DNA from: an uncultured Synergistia bacterium
GTDB lineage: Bacteria; Eremiobacterota; SpSt-956; JAKJGF01
Length of the DNA: 11,366 nucleotides
Reading direction: 5' to 3'
NCBI GenBank assembly: GCA_937888925.1
Contig: CALARM010000802.1
Location: forward strand, 1 to 11,366
In this document: piece after piece, positions 1 through 6,873 of the stretch
How the letters are laid out: every line of letters starts with the position of its first letter
Numbering within the stretch: position 1 is the stretch's first letter
Notes under the pieces: generated by a model
Databases searched by the model: none
Told to the model about the DNA's origin: nothing
The model's input: the letters and a program-made list of their open reading frames with translations, nothing else
Program-made: the position numbers and the translations under genes

Positions 1-95
1 ACCTCCATTTTTACCTATCCATTACTGGCTTAGTTTGTATGGAAACGTTTCGCACAAAAATCATCAGCAAATCCGCAAAATTCAGTTGTAAAATA

Positions 96-238
96 CTTTT
101 TTAGCTCATACAAAAATTCACCTTGCAATAAATTCTTTAACAGCTAAGACATTTTTTAGTGGTAATTCCCAGAAGGTAGCCTGAATGGAATTTCCTGTAT
201 CTGAAAGGTCTACATTAAAAATTCTTTCCCAGCTTTTT
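96..238. repeat. 143-bp direct repeat, copy A
   Basis: Aligned by hand to 6874-7016 with no gaps, at a constant offset of 6778 bases. I count about 17 mismatches, or roughly 88% identity. It covers the last ~40 codons of a DUF3841-like gene on the minus strand plus about 20 bases beyond the stop. Many differences fall at synonymous positions and both copies keep the frame, so this is a diverged gene-tail duplication rather than a recent copy or an attachment site. Confidence 0.85.
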
Positions 239-312
239 ACTATTTCATTATGATAGCCTTTGTGAAACAGAGGTTCTTCAGTATAAATTGAGATATTTCG
301 AGAATAGTAAAT
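118..312 (-). pseudogene. C-terminal remnant of a DUF3841-like gene (left copy)
   Basis: The minus strand is open for 64 codons, from an in-frame stop at 313-315 to TGA at 118-120. No ATG, GTG or TTG start with a ribosome site is visible. The conserved part reads KSWERIFNVDLSDTGNSIQA, continues TFWELPLKNV, and ends KEFIAR. From memory, this S-W-E-R-I-F / SIQATFWEL / V-x-V-K-x-F-I-A-R ending is the C-terminus of DUF3841 proteins, a family of about 180-220 residues and unknown role. At least two thirds of such a protein is missing. It lies just downstream of the methyltransferase gene on the same strand, and its tail is repeated at 6896-7036. The DUF3841 assignment is recalled, not searched. 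Bases 1-95 hold no gene I can support. Confidence 0.55.
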
Positions 313-357
313 TTAAAAAATGAAGGAAATATATGCTATAAATAATCTCTTTATATT

Positions 358-1935
358 TTAAAAAAGAAGTGCCTGTTCGGTAACTCTGTTAAAAACATCA
401 GGTAAAATTGTGTGAATATTATCTATAACCGTATTACCAAGTTCACCCGGCTCAATTTTAAATAAACCACCTCCGTAAACTCTGCCTTCCCTGGTTAAAC
501 TATGAGATGAAATTCCTTTAAGGTAATTCCATATAACATCAATTAATATAGGATCTTTATTAATAGCCTTTTCCAGAACCGGCACCGGATAGAGAATGAG
601 ATAAACATTGGCGGCTATAGCATTTGAATGATTGAGTATAAATCGAAATACCCTTTTATCACTCAAATTCTGCCGGTTCATATAAGTGCAAAGAAATCTG
701 GCCGGCTGTCTCTTTTCCTGTGAATACCAGGGAGAACGATGGCTGCATAAGTATCGCTCGTTTATTTTTTTATCTATACCTGTCTGTAAATATTTCCAGA
801 GAGCAGGATGTTTAGACTTTATCTGGTTTTCCGGCAGATTACAGTTCAGCAGGAATAATTTATGATTTAACACAGGTATTCCAGATTCATCTGCTTTAAT
901 TTCATCATCAGGTAAATATTTTGGCCCTGGAAGTATTGGCGTTAAAAATTCAGCAGGAAGTTCATATTTACTTATCTGCTCCGATGTAAGCAAGAAAAAA
1001 TCATTTGCACCTGTTACGAGACCACGTTTAATCATAAATAAATCGGATAATTTTGAGTGTTTTATATTGATATCCGGTTTATCAATTTCATGAAAAAACC
1101 TGCTCCATTTTCCAGAATGATGCATTGTATCCACAGAAATATACCTGGTTATTTCCGGTCTTTTAAGATTACTTCCACAGGTAAATTCAACCATATGATC
1201 AGGTGAAGGTATTTTTTTCTTAAACCAGATTACTGTTGATGAAACAAGGGCATCATTAAATTGTAAATCATCAGGTTTAAATCTATGAATTCTCATTAAT
1301 GATACAGAATTAGTCAAATACTCTCTGACCTGTTGACCATAATTTACATCCATAAATTCACCGGGAATAAGCCAGACAGATAATGAATCTTCAGACACCC
1401 ATCTATGAGAAATAAACAGGAAATAACAATAAAGACCTGCCAGTTTATTAAGTTTTATACCGGTTATCTCATAAGATAATTTCTGCAACCGGCTTTTCTC
1501 ATGGCCGGTTAAATGATGATGCCTGACATATGGAGGATTGCAAATGAGGAAATTAAACTTCATATCTTCAGAATCTGGTGGCATAGCTTTTGTAAAGTCA
1601 TTAATATTCAGTTGGAGGCCGGTTTTACACCAGAGTTTAATAGCTTCATTACCATAATCAGGATCAATTTCGTAACCTGTCGCAATGGAAGTACGTGACA
1701 AAGAAAATACCTCTAAGAATCCAGAGTAAAATGCTCCTGTACCACAAGCCGGATCAAGAAAACGAATATCTGTATCATCAGGAAATAATGTTTTACTATA
1801 TTCTAAAATATCTATAGCAAGATTTGTTGGAGTAGCAAACTGGCCTGATTTATTTCTTTTATAATGACTTTTATCGGAATCCAGCCTGTTTTGTATATCT
1901 TTACGTTTATATTCCATAAGTTCCAGCGAGGTCAT
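358..1935 (-). CDS. Eco57I/TaqI-type N6-adenine DNA methyltransferase of an R-M system
   Basis: This 525-residue protein should transfer a methyl group from S-adenosylmethionine to the N6 of adenine in a specific DNA site, protecting the host from the endonuclease encoded just upstream. Residues 29-36 (KSGQFATP) match the family's N-terminal motif X. Motif I is FLDPACGTGAF at 59-69, the motif II acidic residue is E89 in GYEIDP, and the catalytic motif IV is NPPY at 133-136. The order X-I-IV followed by a long C-terminal target-recognition half is that of gamma-class enzymes (M.TaqI, Eco57I family), and the length is normal. The start lies 1 nt after the endonuclease stop, so the two are probably translationally coupled. 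The family call is secure. The recognition site cannot be read from the sequence, though the XamI partner hints at a GTCGAC-like target. Confidence 0.93.
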   Translation of the reverse strand: MTSLELMEYKRKDIQNRLDSDKSHYKRNKSGQFATPTNLAIDILEYSKTLFPDDTDIRFLDPACGTGAFYSGFLEVFSLSRTSIATGYEIDPDYGNEAIKLWCKTGLQLNINDFTKAMPPDSEDMKFNFLICNPPYVRHHHLTGHEKSRLQKLSYEITGIKLNKLAGLYCYFLFISHRWVSEDSLSVWLIPGEFMDVNYGQQVREYLTNSVSLMRIHRFKPDDLQFNDALVSSTVIWFKKKIPSPDHMVEFTCGSNLKRPEITRYISVDTMHHSGKWSRFFHEIDKPDINIKHSKLSDLFMIKRGLVTGANDFFLLTSEQISKYELPAEFLTPILPGPKYLPDDEIKADESGIPVLNHKLFLLNCNLPENQIKSKHPALWKYLQTGIDKKINERYLCSHRSPWYSQEKRQPARFLCTYMNRQNLSDKRVFRFILNHSNAIAANVYLILYPVPVLEKAINKDPILIDVIWNYLKGISSHSLTREGRVYGGGLFKIEPGELGNTVIDNIHTILPDVFNRVTEQALLF

Positions 1936-1936
1936 A

Positions 1937-2899
1937 CTATACTCCCATCTCTATTAAATCATCTATACGATGTTCCCAGATCCAGTCAATTCCCTCTGAT
2001 GCTTCATAACCAAGATATCCAGAATCAAAATATCCACAGAGAAATAGTATAAAATATATTTCATCACCATAGGTTCTTCGAAGTTGGGTAACTTTTATTG
2101 CTTCCTCTTTACGGCGTTTATTGGTATTGGTAAAATCACCTGCTGATTTTGCCTCTATTAATAACGGAAAATTTCCGGCTTTAAAATTAAAAGGCATAAT
2201 TAAAGCATCAACTGTGATATTTACCTGATTAGCTCCCATACCCAGATTAACCGGCACGTTAACTCTGAAAGAAAATGTACCTGGTTTCATTTTATCAAAT
2301 TGTAAAATATCACATGGTTTGAGGTATATATATTCTCGTTGTTCCAGCCACAGCTTTAAAGTATCAAGTTGTCTCCTTTCCTGAGCATTTCTAATAATAG
2401 GGTCTGATAGTGAACCACATAAACGATCTGCTATAATTGTTGAGGTACGATATATTTCCGAATTCTCCGGGTTCTGCTTGCTATTAAGCCACGGAAAAAT
2501 ATCTCTGTCCAGCAATCTAATAATTACGGAAGTCACTCTGTCTATTTCATTTTTAAGCTTTTCATTATTCATTTTAGGAGGTAAACGTTTTTCTATTTCC
2601 ATATTTTTTATGAGATTAGGTGAACTATTACTTAATCCTATCAACCTGTCACGTGCAATCGGAGGTGCTGTTGCCATACGTAAAATTGACAAAACTTCAG
2701 GGTGTTGCATTAATAATGAAGAAGATATATTTGAAAAATTATCAGTAAGTTTCATAACTACTTCAACCTGTTTAGTTGTCTCCACACGTGTATTTTTATA
2801 AGCTTCCGGCGCAAATCTCATAAACCAGTTATTATAAAAATCTACAGATCTGATAATATCAGCTTTCCATCTATCCGGCCTGTTAGAATTTATCCCCAT
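1937..2899 (-). CDS. XamI-family type II restriction endonuclease
   Basis: A 320-residue endonuclease that should cut unmodified DNA at the site protected by the adjacent methyltransferase. The N-terminal block with SVDFYNNWFMRFAPEAY matches the XamI family (XamI and SalI cut GTCGAC) as I recall it. The C-terminal part carries a PD-(D/E)xK core: D231 in VDALIMPF, then E249-A-K251 in PLLIEAKSAGD. I chose ATG 2899 over the upstream ATG at 2917. AGAGGTG (2905-2911) sits 5 nt before 2899, and a strong promoter predicts transcription starting near 2916, which would exclude the upstream codon. The endonuclease is first in the two-gene operon, the riskier order for a host newly acquiring the system. 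Specificity is inferred from the family only. Confidence 0.8.
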   Translation of the reverse strand: MGINSNRPDRWKADIIRSVDFYNNWFMRFAPEAYKNTRVETTKQVEVVMKLTDNFSNISSSLLMQHPEVLSILRMATAPPIARDRLIGLSNSSPNLIKNMEIEKRLPPKMNNEKLKNEIDRVTSVIIRLLDRDIFPWLNSKQNPENSEIYRTSTIIADRLCGSLSDPIIRNAQERRQLDTLKLWLEQREYIYLKPCDILQFDKMKPGTFSFRVNVPVNLGMGANQVNITVDALIMPFNFKAGNFPLLIEAKSAGDFTNTNKRRKEEAIKVTQLRRTYGDEIYFILFLCGYFDSGYLGYEASEGIDWIWEHRIDDLIEMGV

Positions 2900-2922
2900 G
2901 AAGGCACCTCTTTTCATTTATC

Positions 2923-2951
2923 AGTATATCAGTTGTAACTGATCATCTCAA
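2923..2951 (-). promoter_or_regulatory. Sigma-70-type promoter of the restriction-modification operon
   Basis: Read on the minus strand: -35 TTGAGA (2946-2951, 5 of 6 consensus bases), a 17-base spacer, then -10 TATACT (2923-2928, 5 of 6). The predicted transcript start is near 2916, just upstream of the AGAGGTG ribosome site and the chosen endonuclease start. This gives the R-M pair its own promoter, separate from the CARF genes upstream. Confidence 0.65.
2928..2943. promoter_or_regulatory. Palindromic operator candidate in the R-M promoter spacer
   Basis: ATCAGTT-GT-AACTGAT has perfect 7-base arms around a 2-base centre. It lies almost wholly within the 17-base spacer, touching the last base of the -10 box. 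A further ATCAGT half-site lies at 2920-2925, overlapping the -10. A protein bound here would block RNA polymerase. With a 2-base loop and no T-run it is not a credible terminator. The binding protein is unknown, and no controller (C) protein gene is in the window. Confidence 0.5.
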
Positions 2952-2977
2952 GTAAAATGTCTTAACCTGAATAATAT

Positions 2978-4339
2978 TTACAATATCTTCTCTATCTTCG
3001 GGAAATCAAACTTATCCCATAATATATTTGTCTCTTCTTTAGCAATATGCCTGTAACAGACATCTACAATCTTCTTCATATCAGAAAGGAAAGTTTCAGC
3101 AATTTCTTTCGAAACAGGAACGAAGCCATGAGCCAGAATAGAAGAGTTTCTGAATTCAAGACCGGTCTTTTTATCAGAAACATCCTTATCAGGAGACAAT
3201 TTGGAAATCAACTTATAAACGACTCTGGGCTGAACTCTGTTAACAAGTTCATTTGCCACATTATCTCCTATTAAATATAGAAAAGCAAAACCCTGATCTA
3301 AAGATATATTTCCATGACATCCAAAATTCTCTTTATAAGTCTTATAATTATCTCCGAGTTTTTTATAATCATTTTCTGATACTCTACCTGCATTAATCCC
3401 ATAATTCTTCCATAAAAGAAACTGTTCTATTGACTCAAAAGCTCTGTAAAGCCTTGCCACTGCATCATCATATCTGCCCTGTAATACCCTTCTTTCTGCA
3501 TTTTTTACCAGATCTACAGTAATTTTGATATCAGGTTCGGGACTTCCGAATTTTCTTTTAAGCTCATTGACTTTATCAAGTAATTCTGCCATAGACAACA
3601 ATTTATCTTTAAAATCCACAAGTTCAGAAGGCACATTTGATGCAGAAGAAATATATCTTCCCAGAGCATTTATACCTTCCAGGAAATCAGGCTTTATATC
3701 TCTGCTGTAATGGGCAAAATTATCCCATTCCTGAAAGGTTTTACTTATCTTTTCAAGAGAAAGATAAAGATCTCTCACATTACTGTTATGAGTTCTTTCT
3801 TTTAATTTACTGAAAATCTCTCCGGAAGAAACATAGAAATATCTGTTAAAAAGCATTCTTCCTCTCTCTATTTCAACAAACCCCGTCTGTTCATAGGGAT
3901 TACCGAGAGATACAACCTGCATAGAATTTTCTATTACTTTTCCTTTATCCCATTTTGCATCTACATAAAACATATCAAGGCCAAGCTGTGAAGCAACCAT
4001 TGTAGCTGCAGCACTCATCCACTTTCTTCCTGCCGTAGGGTCACAGACAATCTGTTCATCGGAATAGCCGGCATTCCTGAGCCATCTGTATCCTTCATAG
4101 AATTTCATACAGAGATCTCCTATACAGGAAGGACTGTCACGGACTTCCAGACACTTCATTTTCGATGGGGAAAGACCGTATTCTTTACAAATAGTATCTA
4201 AATATTCTATGGAACCGTTCTTTTTACCGGCTTCATTTCCTGTACAGAGATAAACAACCATTTCTGGCTGCAGTTTTTTCAAAGAAAAAATCACCGGTTC
4301 AGGACTGGTTCCCACTGTTATTATAAGGACATTATTCAT
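2978..4339 (-). CDS. TIGR02710-family CARF-HEPN ribonuclease (Csm6/Csx1-like)
   Basis: A 453-residue protein expected to bind a cyclic oligoadenylate made by an activated type III CRISPR complex and then cleave RNA non-specifically. The N-terminal CARF domain shows the first-strand ligand loop VGTSPEPV (9-16) and the second loop DPTAGRKW (100-107), the two signatures of this family. A helical middle (about 190-340) leads to a C-terminal HEPN domain with RNSSILAH at 397-404. That is an R-x6-H ribonuclease motif with both catalytic residues intact. The gene starts 13 nt after the upstream CARF gene, and AAAGGAGA (4347-4354) overlaps that gene's stop, so the two are probably co-translated. No membrane segment is seen, so it should be cytosolic. 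The family call is strong; ligand size (cA4 or cA6) is unknown. Confidence 0.88.
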   Translation of the reverse strand: MNNVLIITVGTSPEPVIFSLKKLQPEMVVYLCTGNEAGKKNGSIEYLDTICKEYGLSPSKMKCLEVRDSPSCIGDLCMKFYEGYRWLRNAGYSDEQIVCDPTAGRKWMSAAATMVASQLGLDMFYVDAKWDKGKVIENSMQVVSLGNPYEQTGFVEIERGRMLFNRYFYVSSGEIFSKLKERTHNSNVRDLYLSLEKISKTFQEWDNFAHYSRDIKPDFLEGINALGRYISSASNVPSELVDFKDKLLSMAELLDKVNELKRKFGSPEPDIKITVDLVKNAERRVLQGRYDDAVARLYRAFESIEQFLLWKNYGINAGRVSENDYKKLGDNYKTYKENFGCHGNISLDQGFAFLYLIGDNVANELVNRVQPRVVYKLISKLSPDKDVSDKKTGLEFRNSSILAHGFVPVSKEIAETFLSDMKKIVDVCYRHIAKEETNILWDKFDFPKIEKIL

Positions 4340-4352
4340 ATTTATTTCTCCT

Positions 4353-5498
4353 TTACACAGAAGCTCTTTTCCCGAGCATAAAAATCAGATCGTCACAGAA
4401 ACCATTGTCAACAAATATATTTATTGCCTGTATTCCGTCTTTTCCTTTTACCTCATATTGAACATAATGAGATTTGCTGTCTTCACTTTTTCTCTTATAT
4501 TCCAATCTGGTATCTCCCTGTGAAGTTCCGACTTTATGATAATCAACCAGTTCAATCTTTTTAACAAACCCCAGTTTCAAAACCCTCCTTAAAAGTCCCT
4601 TCACCTCATCATCAGGTATATCCTTTAAAGTCTGAACATTTTTATTTCTTGCCTTATCCCACAGGGTATTTTCACAGGATTTTTTAAATACCATCTTATC
4701 ATTTATTACCTGTAAATACACATCTTCTTCACTTAATAAGCTGAGATAAAAGGTTTCCCCTGCAGGGTTCAAATACCACATTTTCTTCTGTTCATCCCAT
4801 TCAATCAAGAACTTGAAACCTGAAGGTAATGAAGGAATATAATTTTCAGAATCGCTATTTCTTACCCCTTTTTCATATAATTCAAAATAGTTCTTAAATT
4901 TTACCCAGTATTCTACATCTAAATTTAAAGGAAGATATGGCAGCGGGATAATTTCATTGAAGGTTTCATAAATATAATATGCTTCTACATGTCGAAGCTG
5001 TGAAATGACTGTAGCATAAGCAATTTCTGCTTTAAAACCTCCTGTAGCATTCATAACAACCCTGAAACCCTTACTCTTATAATCATCAATAAGACCTATC
5101 AGATTATTTACAAGTGAACGAAGTCCTGATACTTTAAACTGACTTTCCTTATATTTTAATCCTTCTATTATTTGAGTTTTAATATCAAATCCATAGTTCT
5201 TAAAATATTCTCTGAGTAAAGGTTCTTCCTTTTTCATTTCATCAGTATCAGATAAAATTAAATGAACGATATCTATCTTACTGTTTTCTTTTTTCTGTAA
5301 ATATGAATTGAGTTGAATTGTAGAATTAATCTCGGCAGAAATTTTCGTTTCAGTATTATTATTGATATGTAAATTAATGAACTGTTTTATATCTTTCTCA
5401 GGAATATCGAGTAAATTTTCATATTTCAAATTCAGCCATTTACCGGTATTACTTAATAAAGCTGTTCCCGTAGTTGTTATGGCAACTAACTTTGACAT
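4353..5498 (-). CDS. APE2256-family CARF protein with unassigned C-terminal effector domain
   Basis: A 381-residue protein. Residues 1-200 form a CARF domain of the APE2256 type (Pfam Cas_APE2256). The signs are TTTGTALL (8-15), the conserved ISAE near 53-56, LILSDTDEM (80-88), the ligand-loop motif NATGGFK (150-156) and the YYIYETF / PLPYLP strand-turn that closes such domains. It should sense a cyclic oligoadenylate. Residues ~230-381 lack an R-x4-6-H HEPN motif and any PD-(D/E)xK motif I can find. A short helix-rich, wHTH-like stretch is followed by ~100 residues whose final strands, after TRLEYKR, loosely resemble a RelE ribonuclease. A CARF-RelE fusion (Cami1) is known, but the match here is by eye only. 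The start is supported by GGAGGG (5508-5513) about 9 nt upstream. It is the first gene of the CARF operon. Confidence 0.8.
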   Translation of the reverse strand: MSKLVAITTTGTALLSNTGKWLNLKYENLLDIPEKDIKQFINLHINNNTETKISAEINSTIQLNSYLQKKENSKIDIVHLILSDTDEMKKEEPLLREYFKNYGFDIKTQIIEGLKYKESQFKVSGLRSLVNNLIGLIDDYKSKGFRVVMNATGGFKAEIAYATVISQLRHVEAYYIYETFNEIIPLPYLPLNLDVEYWVKFKNYFELYEKGVRNSDSENYIPSLPSGFKFLIEWDEQKKMWYLNPAGETFYLSLLSEEDVYLQVINDKMVFKKSCENTLWDKARNKNVQTLKDIPDDEVKGLLRRVLKLGFVKKIELVDYHKVGTSQGDTRLEYKRKSEDSKSHYVQYEVKGKDGIQAINIFVDNGFCDDLIFMLGKRASV

Positions 5499-5517
5499 TT
5501 AATGCAACCCTCCATTG

Positions 5518-5546
5518 ATTATATTATCGCGATGATTACAATTAAA
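5518..5546 (-). promoter_or_regulatory. Weak promoter candidate for the CARF operon
   Basis: On the minus strand a perfect TATAAT (5518-5523) overlaps a GATAAT (5523-5528), but the matching -35 region (TTTAAT, 5541-5546) is poor. TATAAT also sits so close to the ribosome site (5508-5513) that GATAAT may be the better -10. An 8-base palindrome, ATCGCGAT, lies at 5526-5533 in otherwise AT-rich DNA and could be an operator. Confidence 0.25.
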
Positions 5547-5567
5547 ATTTTTATATTACATAGCAGT

Positions 5568-5762
5568 TTAAGGAACTATGGCCGTTTTTATAATACACCG
5601 CTGTAATGAAGCATACTGTCTTCCGGCAAATTCATCTATAACAACTGTATTAATTAATTTTTCCTTTGCTATAGTAATTACTTCGGATTCTCCTTCATCC
5701 AGTTCAAGCATAATAGATTGTCTGGCAGGAGTTGAATTGATTACAACTTTACTTTTTGACAT
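5568..5762 (-). pseudogene. PIN-domain (DUF3368-type) toxin with internal deletion
   Basis: The 64-codon frame begins SKVVINSTP, the typical first strand of DUF3368 PIN toxins, which normally continues into a leucine/isoleucine-rich helix. Instead it jumps to MLELDEGESEVITIAKEK, then NTVVIDEFAGRQYASLQ and IIKTAIVP, which match the family's C-terminal third. Compared with family members recalled from memory, about 60-70 residues are missing from the middle, and the tail ends early. The intact family is a VapC-like ribonuclease of about 150-160 residues. Here the fold cannot form, so the toxin is almost certainly dead. Its start overlaps the last 14 nt of the UPF0175 antitoxin gene, the usual arrangement for this pair. 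It lies 69 nt upstream of the CARF operon start. Confidence 0.75.
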
Positions 5763-6033
5763 CTTCTGACAGGCGAGAAATGAAATCCACTTCTCTTTCC
5801 AGCTCTCTTTCCGAATAACGATATATATCTATGTTATACTGTCCGAGTAATTCAGTGAACTCATTTTTATCCATACCGGCGAGTTCAGAAGCCTTACCAG
5901 GAGATAGCTTTTTCTCTTTAAAAAATTGCAGAGCCAGTATTTTTAGTATTTCCTTCTGAAAGGAATCTTCATCTTTTTTAAGTATGAACAGTATTTCTTC
6001 CGACACAGGAATATTTATATTAAGTTTACCCAG
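5749..6033 (-). CDS. UPF0175-family antitoxin
   Basis: A small antitoxin of about 95 residues that would neutralise the PIN toxin and probably repress its own operon. The core LALQFFKEKKLSPGKASELAGMDKNEF, split here as ALQFFKEKKLSPGKASELAG plus MDKNEFTELL, is the UPF0175 signature, in which the SxGKAAELAGM helix-turn-helix-like segment is the most conserved. The nearest conventional start is GTG 6006, but it has no ribosome site. The codons just upstream encode NINIP, the family's N-terminal strand, so GTG would cut into the domain. The frame is open back to a stop at 6049-6051. The best start I can find is CTG 6031-6033, 9 nt after GGAG (6043-6046). The downstream toxin is broken, so this is an orphaned antitoxin. 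Confidence 0.75.
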   Translation of the reverse strand: MGKLNINIPVSEEILFILKKDEDSFQKEILKILALQFFKEKKLSPGKASELAGMDKNEFTELLGQYNIDIYRYSERELEREVDFISRLSEDVKK

Positions 6034-6117
6034 AAAAACCAGCTCCAGTCATAATTAAAATCATTCTATATTTTTTATTAATCAAAATCCCCCGTAATTT
6101 CAAATATATTACTCATC

Positions 6118-6501
6118 TTACAAGATATGCTTTATAAGATTTTCAGCCATCTCAAGAAATTTCTCTGAACGGATAATTTGATCCTGAGCCTGTTCTAAAG
6201 ATACGGTATAACAGTAATCATAATCTCCTGTATGTCGTAATGCCTGGGCTTCTATAAGATATTTATGAAATTCTACCGGAACCTTACCTGTATGGGAAAA
6301 ATATTTACCGAAATTAGCTATAACTGCAGAATGTTTTGAAAAAGACATTCCTTCACCTTCTAAAAAAGCTTCTGCAATATAAAACATGGCATAATAAGCA
6401 CGGGATGCAGCATATCCGGTATAACCGCCATCAAGAAGTAATTTAGCAGCAGATAAGCTTTTCCTGGCTTCATTAAGAAGTTCTATTTGATCTTTGCTCA
6501 T
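6118..6501 (-). CDS. HEPN-domain toxin of a nucleotidyltransferase/HEPN pair
   Basis: A 127-residue all-helical HEPN protein (PF05168 type). Residues 7-50 form the long helical hairpin ending SRAYYAMFYIAEAFL, typical of the family. The HEPN active-site region is ALRHTGDYDY, giving R89-x4-Y94-x-Y96 in place of the R-x4-6-H of the strictest ribonucleases. HEPN toxins of this kind cleave RNA and are held off by a partner nucleotidyltransferase that adenylylates a tyrosine near that arginine; Y94 or Y96 would be the candidate here. Its ATG overlaps the partner's TGA by 4 nt (ATGA, 6498-6501), and AAGGT lies about 9 nt upstream inside the partner gene. The family call is firm. Toxicity is inferred, because some PF05168 proteins have no shown RNase activity. 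Confidence 0.85.
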   Translation of the reverse strand: MSKDQIELLNEARKSLSAAKLLLDGGYTGYAASRAYYAMFYIAEAFLEGEGMSFSKHSAVIANFGKYFSHTGKVPVEFHKYLIEAQALRHTGDYDYCYTVSLEQAQDQIIRSEKFLEMAENLIKHIL

Positions 6502-6830
6502 ATAAATATACCTTCTCGTCGGATATTCCTCAGATAGGGGCCGTTACGGGTTTTAAAACGTTCTCTATCCATAAAACCACAGCTAATAACCGTATTATAA
6601 CGTAATGAAAGTTCTGCCACAACCTCTCCTGTCCTTGATATCTCATCTCCGGGATTTATATTGCCTTCAAGAACGACAAGAATATCAACATCAGAATACT
6701 CTTCTGCATCTCCTCTTGCATGAGAGCCGTAAAGCAATAGATGTTTCAGACGATTCCCATAAATAATCTCAAAAGAACGGCGCAAATCAAGTAAAATTGA
6801 ATTCAATTCAGGTTTAATTTTGCTGTCCAT
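6498..6830 (-). CDS. MNT-type minimal nucleotidyltransferase antitoxin
   Basis: A 110-residue minimal nucleotidyltransferase of the polymerase-beta superfamily. The active-site signature G-S-x10-D-x-D is complete: YGSHARGD begins at Y34, then SDVD gives D47 and D49, the metal-binding pair. In characterised MntA/HepT systems such a protein transfers AMP from ATP to a HEPN-toxin tyrosine, silencing it. The third acidic residue of the fold is less obvious in the remainder, where the segment around 60-90 (VISCGFMDRERF) should carry it. GAGG about 9 nt upstream supports ATG 6830. It is the first gene of the minus-strand island and starts about 45 nt from the right-hand gene-tail repeat. A clear promoter is not visible. 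Confidence 0.88.
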   Translation of the reverse strand: MDSKIKPELNSILLDLRRSFEIIYGNRLKHLLLYGSHARGDAEEYSDVDILVVLEGNINPGDEISRTGEVVAELSLRYNTVISCGFMDRERFKTRNGPYLRNIRREGIFI

Positions 6831-6873
6831 AAATTACAACCTCACATCAAATCCTATATCTTTATGTTAAGCC

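Noticed and set aside
41..117. A short minus-strand reading containing TTEFCGFADDFC, recalling the N-terminus of some IS982/IS4-type transposases.
   Set aside because: Only about 22 codons before a stop, no inverted repeats or other transposase parts, and the resemblance is from memory. Too weak to call a mobile element.
1513..2801. Plus-strand open frames of 60-110 codons opposite the methyltransferase and endonuclease genes.
   Set aside because: They are antisense to genes with clear family motifs, lack ribosome sites and show no protein family features.
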